Source: Photorhabdus khanii NC19
GTDB taxonomy: Bacteria > Pseudomonadota > Gammaproteobacteria > Enterobacterales > Enterobacteriaceae
Assembly: GCF_000517265.1 (NCBI RefSeq)
Contig: NZ_AYSJ01000014.1
Coordinates: 100,431 to 141,162, forward strand
Reading direction: 5' to 3'
DNA length: 40,732 nt
The position numbers and the translations under genes are program-made. Below the pieces are notes generated by a model. That model saw nothing but the letters and a program-made list of their open reading frames with translations, searched no databases and was not told the origin of the DNA. This document shows positions 26,135 to 33,312 of the stretch, piece after piece (positions within the stretch are counted from its first letter, which is position 1; each line of letters starts with the position of its first letter).

Positions 26135-26584
26135 TTAAGCCGCTTGAATGGTTACACGATCTGCTGTCAGGGCTATTTCCTGAACAGCGATTTCATTGCT
26201 GGTGGCATCAAAATTGGGGGAGGTGTATGAGGTCGGGAAGGCATTCGCTACGTTCCAGGTCATTAAAATTTCGGTGCCGGCTTCATTGGTTAGGCTAATT
26301 GCAATATCTTTCTTCTCAACTTGATTAAGTTGAATAGAATTAATCCAATCAAACAGTTTAGTGTCGCCAGGGAAGACTCCCTTACGCAGGGTAATATTGA
26401 TCGATTGACGTTGGCCAGGCATTTTATAGTAATTACCGGTGCCATCTTTATATTCGATGACATCATAATGAACATCAAGCCCGGAAACATTGTTAAATGG
26501 GATTTGCTCGTCACCAACTGAAACAACAAATCGATAAGTAGGAATGGGATATTCAACAGCGATTTGTTCTGAATTTATAGCCAT
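26135..26584 (-). CDS. pvc1: Pvc1, major inner-tube protein
   Basis: This 149-residue gp19/Hcp-like tube subunit is the first gene of the operon. Signature blocks are YPIPTYRFVVSVGDEQIPFNNVSGLDVHYDVIEYKDGTG, KMPGQRQSINITLRKGVFPGD and the C-terminal FPTSYTSPNFDATSNEIAVQEIALTADRV. Rings of it stack to make the rigid conduit that carries cargo. The ATG at 26584 follows an AAGGAAG site. The 5' leader contains an ops-like element about 85 bases upstream, which likely sets expression of the whole cassette. Confidence 0.94.
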   Translation of the reverse strand: MAINSEQIAVEYPIPTYRFVVSVGDEQIPFNNVSGLDVHYDVIEYKDGTGNYYKMPGQRQSINITLRKGVFPGDTKLFDWINSIQLNQVEKKDIAISLTNEAGTEILMTWNVANAFPTSYTSPNFDATSNEIAVQEIALTADRVTIQAA

Positions 26585-26667
26585 GATTCTTCCTTTATTA
26601 GTTATTGATGTTTAAAATTTAAGAAAATTACTATTATTTTTTACTAGCATTGAAAATATGGGTATGG

Positions 26668-26675
26668 CTACCGCA
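26668..26675 (-). promoter_or_regulatory. ops-like element (RfaH recruitment site) in pvc leader
   Basis: The minus strand reads TTGCGGTAGCCAT here. The GCGGTAGC core is identical to that of the RfaH ops element (consensus GGCGGTAG followed by variable bases), with one mismatch in the first position of the 8-base core. It sits about 85 bases before the pvc1 ATG on the coding strand, the normal leader position of ops/JUMPstart sites that precede long virulence operons. The self-complementary GC...GC ends needed for the non-template hairpin are kept. RfaH binding is inferred. Confidence 0.6.
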
Positions 26676-26746
26676 ATAATCTGATTATTAAAGGTTATTA
26701 TTCATGATGGATATTCTTTTGATTTGTGAAAATAATTTTTATTTTA

Positions 26747-26776
26747 TTCATATCATTAATTAACAAAGTGATTCAA
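26747..26776 (-). promoter_or_regulatory. Possible sigma-70 promoter for the pvc operon
   Basis: On the minus strand TTGAAT (plus 26771-26776) and TATGAA (plus 26747-26752) are separated by 18 bases. Each matches four of six consensus bases. Initiation near 26740 would place the ops-like element about 65 bases into the transcript. In a region this AT-rich such matches arise easily, so the call is weak. Confidence 0.25.
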
Positions 26777-27253
26777 GATAAGTTTTTTAATAATGTTACA
26801 TAACCGACATTTTTATATAATTTGTAATAATTAAGTCTGATTATTGAAAACGGTGGGTGATATTAAATGTCTGTGAATTTTTTATTTCACTATGAAGGAA
26901 GGAGTTCATGATAAGTTAATTATCTGGAATAAACTTATATTGGGATATCTGCTGTGCTTAAAGTTAATAAAACTCATCCAATGTTTTGAGTACACAGCCC
27001 AGTAGATAGTTGTGCGAAAATTTTTTCATAAGGCAGGAGAATATAAAAAACTTGACGTTTTATTACAAATGACCATTAATTATATATATGATTTTAGTTT
27101 CAATATGTTTTCCCTTTAATTAATAATTTTAAGATGAAATTATAATATTAATATACTACCTATCAGTTTAAAGTTCAACAAATAGCGATTTGTAAATAAA
27201 GTTTGTGTAATGTTTTTGACTTAAGAAATCTTTATTATCTCATAGGAAAAATT

Positions 27254-28996
27254 ATGGCTCTATACAAAAGAGTATTTGTTTTTTTTATCATACTGCTCAC
27301 CCCTATAATCTCATGCCTTGCTGATACGAAACTTGATACATTATCTATAGATGATTATAAGGCCGTATCTGAACTTTTAGATAGTATTAAGGTAAATAAT
27401 AAACCTAAAGTGATAAATCTAACTATTCCATCTCATAAAAAGGGGTATATAGCTCTGTTACGCTACGGTGGTATTACTGAACAGAAGTATCCTGATGTTT
27501 TTAAGGATATTGAGACGATAAAAGCAAAGCAACATGCACTGATTAAGAGTGGGAAATCGCTTGAAATACATCGCTCGAATAAAGATCCTGAAAATTTTTT
27601 CGGGCAGGCTGTAATAGTACCTTCTAAAGATTATAAATCAATTTCAGCTACAGTTTTTAATTCTCTTTACTATCCTGATCCTTCCCTTCCTTCATCGTTC
27701 CAAGACACACTTGTGGTTTTTGCACTTGATAAAGATAAAAAATCTAGACAGCTAATCGCATCAGGTTCAAGCAGTATAGAGGGTAAGGAAGTACGGAGCC
27801 ATACAACGGAAGCCGTTTCTGAAGAAGATATACCTAATGGTATTAATAATCCTAATCAATCTTCTGTTATCGCTGTTTCAACATATCAGGGAAAAATAAA
27901 TGGAATAAGTATCAGTGACGGGCCAATTATGATGAAATCAAATATACTTGATTTCGACGATGTTCCAAAAGAGATGTATAATACGGCACCGACTCGTGTA
28001 AAAAATATGGATCCAGATCAACCGATAATCGTTTGTCTAAATAGAGAAAACTCTGAGCGAAATACTCCTGATGCTTGCGATTATGGTCCAATGACGCCAA
28101 AGTTGCCAAATAAGAAGACATATATCAATATGGAAATCATTGGCAGTGTTGAATTCCATGACTATATTCTGATTGATGAGAATAGAAAGCCTAAGGGAAC
28201 CAAGAGATTACCAATACACGCAGATTTGACGTTGGTTGGCCTTGATACTGGTGGTGGATGTAAGGTAAGAGCAATTGATGAAAATATATTTTGGGAACAT
28301 GTGACGGTTGATGAAAGCGGTAAAAAATTGACATGGGATTTCTCCAAAGACTCAGGCTACGCTAATTTTGGGTCAATATGCTGGAAAAATAACGAGAAGT
28401 ATGTATTGGATTTACAGGTTACTATTCTCACAACTCCTGATAAGTCTGATAAGCAAGCATATCCTATTCAATTCACTTATACTAATCATCCCGGAAGTAC
28501 TCCGTCTGATTTACAATTCATTTACCCACCAATTAACATTCAATATGGTTGTATTGCTGAAGGTACATTAATAGATATGGCTGATGGTTCTAAGAAGAAG
28601 GTTGAAGATATACGTCCAGGTGATAAAGTCCTAACAAAGCAAGGCGGTATATTACAAGTGAAAAGCCGTATTGTAGGCCATGATACCGAATTTGTTGATT
28701 TAATTTATAATAACGGTGAAAAAGTTTCATTGACGCCAACGCATCCTGTTGCAACATTACGAGGAATAGTAAAAGCCGATGAACTTAAGATCGGTGATAC
28801 AATATATACACGTGGTGGTCAAACTACCCTTAGCTCAGTTAAATTGAGAAACACAGATCCATTAAACGTGTATAATTTCGTGTTAGAAAAAACAGATGAT
28901 AAAAGTCAATTATTACCTGAAGATGCCTTGCTTTTCGCTGGTGGCATTTTAGTCGGTGATAATAACCTGCAAAGAAAGGTATCGATAGCAAATTGA
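27254..28996 (+). CDS. Secreted protein with C-terminal Hint (hedgehog/intein) domain
   Basis: The start at 27254 is preferred over 27203: an AGGAA site lies six bases upstream, and the product then opens with a signal peptide (MALYKRVFVFFIILLTPIISCLA), either of ordinary type or a lipoprotein (IISC). The 580-residue protein has an unknown extracellular region (about 25-430). A Hint domain follows: C of YGCIAEGTLIDM as the potential nucleophile, KKVEDIRPGDKVLT, LTPTHPVATL with the conserved TxxH, and a closing FAGGILVGDNN. It is divergent from pvc1. Hint domains of this kind can cleave the peptide bond before the cysteine, releasing the N-terminal part. The gene ends just before a strong terminator. 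Its link to the PVC is only positional. Confidence 0.7.
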   Translation: MALYKRVFVFFIILLTPIISCLADTKLDTLSIDDYKAVSELLDSIKVNNKPKVINLTIPSHKKGYIALLRYGGITEQKYPDVFKDIETIKAKQHALIKSGKSLEIHRSNKDPENFFGQAVIVPSKDYKSISATVFNSLYYPDPSLPSSFQDTLVVFALDKDKKSRQLIASGSSSIEGKEVRSHTTEAVSEEDIPNGINNPNQSSVIAVSTYQGKINGISISDGPIMMKSNILDFDDVPKEMYNTAPTRVKNMDPDQPIIVCLNRENSERNTPDACDYGPMTPKLPNKKTYINMEIIGSVEFHDYILIDENRKPKGTKRLPIHADLTLVGLDTGGGCKVRAIDENIFWEHVTVDESGKKLTWDFSKDSGYANFGSICWKNNEKYVLDLQVTILTTPDKSDKQAYPIQFTYTNHPGSTPSDLQFIYPPINIQYGCIAEGTLIDMADGSKKKVEDIRPGDKVLTKQGGILQVKSRIVGHDTEFVDLIYNNGEKVSLTPTHPVATLRGIVKADELKIGDTIYTRGGQTTLSSVKLRNTDPLNVYNFVLEKTDDKSQLLPEDALLFAGGILVGDNNLQRKVSIAN

Positions 28997-29011
28997 TATC
29001 TCAGATCGTTG

Positions 29012-29045
29012 ACAAACCCTATTGAAAAGATAGGGTTTGTTTTTT
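29012..29045 (+). terminator. Intrinsic terminator after the Hint-domain gene
   Basis: A perfect 11-bp inverted repeat (ACAAACCCTAT at 29012-29022 and ATAGGGTTTGT at 29030-29040) with a seven-base loop is followed directly by a T run to 29045. It lies 15 bases after the stop codon at 28996 and insulates the pil operon from this gene. Confidence 0.92.
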
Positions 29046-29610
29046 AGTCATAGAAAATTTCAAACATCATTTTTGGCAGTTGACGAGTTTTTGGTGGCTT
29101 CAAAATCCTGTTCAACGGTTTTTCCAGCATTAAGTTGGTGGATTTTATCTGCCGATAATAGAGCTGTATCCCCCACCCCCCATTTTCATAAAAATGTGAT
29201 CTGTGACAAACGCTTCACAACAGTAACGCTTAACAACAACCCTGCTAAATTAATTAAAAATATTTACAAATAATCATTTCTAACTAATTGACAGAATAAA
29301 ATCCTTTGGTTTTTTAATGAGCTATATCATTAGTTTTAATCGATACTCACGATGGAAATTAATATATTTGATAGTTTTTAACGATCAATTGTGTGATTTT
29401 TGAACGTTTTAAACAATTTTATTTTTCAAATTATAACTTATAATATTAGTTTCAATTTGAAATATTACAATTTTATGAATATTTCAATGTATGTAATTAT
29501 AACGTATATGTTTTATTTCTTTTTGTAAGCATGTGAGTTTTCAGTTCAAGCGGCAGTTCTGAAGTCGCGCGTTGGAGCGCGTCTATCATTTTGATTTTGG
29601 AGTTATCAGC
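29046..29610. other. AT-rich leader/promoter region of the pil operon
   Basis: This is about 565 bases with no convincing gene. It contains a half-site resembling CRP binding (AAATGTGATCT, 29192-29202) whose other half is poor, and a TATAAT at 29439-29444 without a good -35. Just before pilS it holds a GC-rich inverted repeat (CGCGC 29566-29570, GCGCG 29577-29581) that could fold in the leader. The operon promoter probably lies here, but it cannot be fixed by eye. Confidence 0.4.
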
Positions 29611-30180
29611 ATGAATAAGAAAGTCAGTGTGTTACTTAAAGCCAGGCGGCAATCGGGTTTTACTTTGATTGAAGCGTTGGTTGTGATGATTGTTGGTATT
29701 GTGATATTAGCCGCAGCCGCAGCGGGGATTGGTAAGTTGTTCCGGGCTTCGGAAATTTCGACAGAATCGTCGAATATTACTCAGATGGCAGCAAATTTGA
29801 AATCAATTAAAAATGGTGCCAAAGGCTATGACAGTTTGGATAACAAAATTGCCATCCATTATAAGGTTGTTCCGGCCAATATGACTCAGGATGGTACCAG
29901 CGGAATTATTTTTAATAGTTGGAATGGCAAGGTGCTTATTTCGCCGGGAGATGCTACCGCTCAGACGTTTAAGATTGAGTATCAAAATGTGCCTGATGAG
30001 GCTTGCCAGCAACTTTCGTTGAAGTTGCGGGTGGCGGGTTGGTCGAAAATGACCGTCGGTGGTGGCGGGAAGGGGCAACAGTCGGCCACGGAAATTAAGC
30101 CGGATTCGACGTTGGCGCAAATTAATACTGCATGTAATGCCAATGATGCCAATACGGTGACGTTTATTTCTGCCAGTTAG
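29611..30180 (+). CDS. pilS: PilS-type major prepilin, type IV pilus
   Basis: The ATG at 29611 has a GGAG site eight bases upstream and gives 189 residues. The prepilin motif is QSGFTLIEALVVMIVGIVILAAAAAGIGKLF: cleavage after G16, Phe at +1, Glu at +5, then the hydrophobic assembly helix. The globular part carries two late cysteines (DEACQQL and NTACNAN) that can form the D-region disulfide of type IV pilins. A TTG at 29572 would give a 29-residue leader, closer to classical type IVb leaders, but has no better ribosome site. It is the first gene of the pil operon, as suits the major pilin, and is processed by the peptidase encoded next. Confidence 0.85.
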   Translation: MNKKVSVLLKARRQSGFTLIEALVVMIVGIVILAAAAAGIGKLFRASEISTESSNITQMAANLKSIKNGAKGYDSLDNKIAIHYKVVPANMTQDGTSGIIFNSWNGKVLISPGDATAQTFKIEYQNVPDEACQQLSLKLRVAGWSKMTVGGGGKGQQSATEIKPDSTLAQINTACNANDANTVTFISAS

Positions 30181-30290
30181 GTCAGTTATTGATTCTTTAT
30201 GTGATGGGTAGCTTGAGGGGCTTGTGGAAGGCTTTCAAGCTACCTGGCGGGTTTTGATCTGTTTTGCGCTAATTGTGCCGGGAGATGATC

Positions 30291-31085
30291 ATGGTGACCG
30301 AGTGGCTGCAATCTTCGACTGGGTGTCTGGTCCTGGTGGTTGGATTACTGGGATTATGTGTCGGAAGTTTTCTAAATGTCGTGATCTTTCGCCTGCCGAT
30401 CATGATTTTTTCTGAAATCAATAATGAGGTGGCTGGCTTTAATCTCTGTTTTCCCGGTTCGCATTGCCCACGTTGCAGTCACACGTTGGCGGTCCGCGAT
30501 AACATTCCCCTGTTGAGCTATATGTGTCAGAAAGGGCGTTGTCGATATTGTAATGGGATGATTTCAATACGCTATCCGCTGGTTGAAGGAACGGTGGCGC
30601 TGCTTTTCTCTTTGCTGGCTTTAGATATGGGCTGGAGTTACTCGCTGTTGGGGCTATTGGTGCTGAGTTCTTTGTTGGTAGCGCTGGCGGTCATTGATTT
30701 CGAATATTTGTTGCTGCCGGATCAACTGACACTTTCTTTGTTGTGGCTGGGGCTGCTGTTCAATCTGCAATCTGCCGGATTTGTGGCACTGCCTTTGGCC
30801 GTGAGTGGCGCGGTTTGTGGATATCTGTTTTTTAGGCTGGTTGAGTGGAGCGCCCGGCGATTGACTCAGCGTGATGCATTGGGGATGGGGGATGCCAAAT
30901 TCCTGGCGGCGCTGGGTGCCTGGTTGGGGGTGGAAGCGCTGCCATCCGTGGTTTTGCTGGCGGCAGAGTTCACGTTGATAAGTTATCTGGCGATTCGCTG
31001 GCTGCGCAAAATGAAAACACCACAAATATCTTTCGGGCCAGGTTTGGCGATGGCTGGGTTAGTTGTGGCGTTTTTCCATCGATAG
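30291..31085 (+). CDS. pilU: Prepilin peptidase (PilU/PilD type)
   Basis: This 264-residue inner-membrane aspartyl protease removes prepilin leaders and N-methylates the new end. The start at 30291 (MVTEWLQSS) has GGGAG six bases upstream. Features in order: GLCVGSFLNVVIFRLP, a cytoplasmic zinc-binding loop with CPRC and CRYC (about 59-87), catalytic Asp136 in ALAVIDFEYLLLPD, and catalytic Asp201 in GMGDAKF, plus about seven membrane spans. All key residues are present, so it should be active on PilS and PilV. It lies 110 bases after pilS. Confidence 0.92.
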   Translation: MVTEWLQSSTGCLVLVVGLLGLCVGSFLNVVIFRLPIMIFSEINNEVAGFNLCFPGSHCPRCSHTLAVRDNIPLLSYMCQKGRCRYCNGMISIRYPLVEGTVALLFSLLALDMGWSYSLLGLLVLSSLLVALAVIDFEYLLLPDQLTLSLLWLGLLFNLQSAGFVALPLAVSGAVCGYLFFRLVEWSARRLTQRDALGMGDAKFLAALGAWLGVEALPSVVLLAAEFTLISYLAIRWLRKMKTPQISFGPGLAMAGLVVAFFHR

Positions 31086-31180
31086 CCGGATATGAGCGCA
31101 GCACCCTTGGGCAGAATTCTCTTTTGGGTAAAGAGTCCATCGGATGAAATAGATGTTGATACTTTTAAGAAGGGCTGTTT

Positions 31181-32371
31181 ATGCATGATGAATCTGTATC
31201 CATATTAACAATACGCCGCCGTAATGCAGGTTTCACTTTGCTGGAAGTGACGGTTGTACTGATGGTGTTGGCATCAATGATGGTGGTTGGTGTGGTTTAT
31301 CTGAACAGGCAGAGTGATATGCTGGTTAATCAGGTAGTTGCCGGGCAGATCCAGCATCTTGGCGATGCAGTGGCGGATTATGTGAATGATAATTACACCG
31401 CTTTAAGTCAGGGGCCCACGCCGGCACCTATCAATTGGGCAGAGATGCTCCCCTATTTACCCCCGGGACTGAACCAGAATACGGTCAATCCGCTGGGTCA
31501 GAAATATGATGGCGTATTACGTGTTGTCATGTTGCCCAATGGCAAGAAACGCATTGATCCATTGATTTACACCGTTCCGGCAATGGCTGACGGCAAGCCG
31601 CCGGACGTTGCTGGTCATTCGATGAAAATCGCACAGTTGATTGGTGTTGGCGGTCTCTACCTGGATTACCGGGATCGTGACAGTCATAATCCGGCCACTT
31701 ATTGGAACAGCTACGGTCAGGTCAATGCGCTTGAATCTTTTGCCGGTTTTTTCAATGAACAACCTAATGAAATCGGACGCATTTTTTATGCTCCGTTCAT
31801 CCGGGACGCGGCAACCTATGGGCCAGGTACATTAGCCGGTGATTTGCTTCACCGGCAAAAGATAGATGGTCATCCAGAGTGGAATAGGATGGAAACCAGC
31901 ATCAATATGGGCGGCAATAGACTCGATCAGGTGGATACGCTGTCGATGAAAGGCGCTGGTGTTGTTGATGGTGTGAATAAGATGGTTTTCTCTTCCCGTT
32001 TTCAGGAAAAGCAATCTTATGTTGCGCAAGGTGATGATGGGAAAATTGTTGTCAATCCAGCACATGGTACGTTGTTTATCTTGGATGGCAACGCCAGTGC
32101 TAATAGAAAAGGCACCCTGGCCGTCGGTGATGTTCATGCAGATAAGGATGTGGTTGTCGGTAACAATTTAGTGATAAACACCAAAACCGGAAGTTTTGCT
32201 GGTGGCAGTTGTCCGGCTTTGGGGAATGTCTCCATGAGTAAGCAGGGAGAATTGTTGGTGTGCCAGCAAACAAGCACCGGTATTCCCGTGTTGCGATGGA
32301 AAGAGGCGACCGGAGGCGGGAGGTTGTTTACGAAACAGACGGTTATAGGAGAACAAAAATGTGGCCATTAG
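31181..32371 (+). CDS. pilV: PilV-type minor pilin/tip adhesin, fixed C-terminus
   Basis: This is a 396-residue protein with a prepilin N-terminus (RRRNAGFTLLEVTVVLMVLASMMVVGVVYL; cleavage after G17, Glu at +5) and a long extracellular part, as in PilV of R64-type pili. The C-terminus (CPALGNVSMSKQGELLVCQQ...VLRWKEA) resembles the variable ends that shufflons swap in R64. Here no Rci-type recombinase or row of inverted segments follows, so one adhesin variant is fixed. The ATG follows an AAGAAGGG site. The stop overlaps the next gene by 13 bases. Confidence 0.8.
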   Translation: MHDESVSILTIRRRNAGFTLLEVTVVLMVLASMMVVGVVYLNRQSDMLVNQVVAGQIQHLGDAVADYVNDNYTALSQGPTPAPINWAEMLPYLPPGLNQNTVNPLGQKYDGVLRVVMLPNGKKRIDPLIYTVPAMADGKPPDVAGHSMKIAQLIGVGGLYLDYRDRDSHNPATYWNSYGQVNALESFAGFFNEQPNEIGRIFYAPFIRDAATYGPGTLAGDLLHRQKIDGHPEWNRMETSINMGGNRLDQVDTLSMKGAGVVDGVNKMVFSSRFQEKQSYVAQGDDGKIVVNPAHGTLFILDGNASANRKGTLAVGDVHADKDVVVGNNLVINTKTGSFAGGSCPALGNVSMSKQGELLVCQQTSTGIPVLRWKEATGGGRLFTKQTVIGEQKCGH

Positions 32372-32883
32372 CTATTGTTGGGATCGTCATTGTATTTTTC
32401 ATGCAACTGATTTTCGGCCAGTTATTGCATGAAGTCCGTGTGCAAGCGGTGCGGGCCAGAACGGATGTGGCGGCGTTGTTTCGTAGTTATGCTTCAACCC
32501 GTGAGCAACTGCTTAATCATCATGCGCAGGGAGAGGTCAGGCGTCGGAAGATGCGGCAGGTCTTGACCGCAATGCACATGGAGTGGGTGAACACTGATGC
32601 CTGGTGTGACAACTTTTCTGGCAAGTGTCTCTGGGGAGCCTTTATCTCAGGGTCCCATGTCTATATTTTCCGCAAAAATATCAGCTACGGCGACAATGTG
32701 CTGCTGCATGGCGCTTTCGCAGAATTGCTGAGATGGGGGGCGGAACCCGATCAGATCGGTTTCAAGAGCGGTTCCAGGCTGATCGACGGCAGAGGAAAAC
32801 GAATAGGCAGCCCGCTTGCCAGACAATTACCCGATGGTGTCCGGAAATTTATATCTGACGGCGCGCTGGTGGAAATACTGTAG
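32359..32883 (+). CDS. pilM: PilM-family type IVb pilus protein
   Basis: The start at 32359 (MWPLAIVGIVIVFFMQL) has an AGGAGAAC site and overlaps pilV. The 174-residue product has one N-terminal membrane segment and then a periplasmic domain. The pattern (ARTDVAALFRSYASTREQLLNHH, DAWCDNFSGKCLWGAFISG) and the place in the operon fit the PilM family of R64-like systems, whose role in the inner-membrane platform is poorly known. The two cysteines (C108 and C115 or nearby) may form a disulfide. The family call rests on context as much as sequence. Confidence 0.6.
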   Translation: MWPLAIVGIVIVFFMQLIFGQLLHEVRVQAVRARTDVAALFRSYASTREQLLNHHAQGEVRRRKMRQVLTAMHMEWVNTDAWCDNFSGKCLWGAFISGSHVYIFRKNISYGDNVLLHGAFAELLRWGAEPDQIGFKSGSRLIDGRGKRIGSPLARQLPDGVRKFISDGALVEIL

Positions 32884-32965
32884 TTGCTGTTCGGCAAGTG
32901 GGCTTTTTTGGGTAACTAACTGATTAATAGGTTGTTTGGCTACTTCTTTTTCTTTGGAAAGATCA

Positions 32966-33307
32966 ATGAACAAAATAATCGCATCTGTTTTTACGGCGCT
33001 TGTCTGTCTGTCAAATGTCGCCGTTTGTGCAACACCGGTGCCAACGCCGGCTCCTTTGGCTGCGGTGTGGACTGCAACTCCAGGGCAAACTCTGCGTAAT
33101 GTTACGCAAGCATGGGCAAGCAAGTCCGGCTATGAAGTGGTATGGGATGCCTCCTATGATTTTCCGATCCGGGCTGGCCTGCGTTTCAAGGGGACGTTTA
33201 TTCAGGCGATGAGTGATCTATTCGACGCTTACACGATGGCGAACCGTCCTTTTACCGTTGATATTTATCAGGAGCAGCGGCTTGTTCATGTACAGGCGCA
33301 GGGGTAA
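32966..33307 (+). CDS. pilL: TcpQ-domain pilus protein (short PilL equivalent)
   Basis: The start at 32966 (MNKIIASVFTALVCLSNVAVCA) gives a 113-residue exported protein with a clear signal peptide. The mature part is a single TcpQ/secretin-pilotin-like domain (WTATPGQTLRNVTQAWASKSGYEVVWDASYDFPI, FKGTFIQAMSDLFDAY, and a final beta strand). PilL of R64 ends in such a domain but is about three times longer; here only that module is kept. In the Tcp system TcpQ stabilises the secretin, which fits its position just before pilN. Confidence 0.75.
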   Translation: MNKIIASVFTALVCLSNVAVCATPVPTPAPLAAVWTATPGQTLRNVTQAWASKSGYEVVWDASYDFPIRAGLRFKGTFIQAMSDLFDAYTMANRPFTVDIYQEQRLVHVQAQG

Positions 33308-33312
33308 TAACC

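Larger units (their letters stand above)
26585..27253. other. Divergent promoter region between pvc1 and the Hint-domain gene
   Basis: This 669-base, very AT-rich region controls two divergent genes. On the minus strand it holds an ops-like element and a weak sigma-70-like promoter for pvc. On the plus strand a TTGACG hexamer (27052-27057) lies about 17-18 bases before an AT-rich -10-like stretch (ATTAAT/TTAATT), suitable for the Hint-domain gene. A 37-codon plus-strand frame with a good purine-rich leader (ATG 26892) is present but has no recognised product. No tRNA, sRNA or IS end was recognised. Confidence 0.45.

Noticed and set aside
26892-27005. Short plus-strand frame MKEGVHDKLIIW... 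in the divergent promoter region
   Set aside because: It has a purine-rich leader but only 37 codons and no recognised homologue; it could be a remnant of a mobile element, too weak to list as a gene.
29192-29213. CRP-like site upstream of the pil operon
   Set aside because: The left half matches the consensus well but the right half does not form the dyad, and no promoter is fixed nearby.
29037-29273. 78-codon plus-strand frame after the Hint-domain gene
   Set aside because: Its first codons lie inside the intrinsic terminator, it has no ribosome site, and its composition is not protein-like.
32270-32400. Shufflon recombination site at the end of pilV
   Set aside because: Only GTGCCA of the known R64 site is present, once, with no inverted partner or recombinase.
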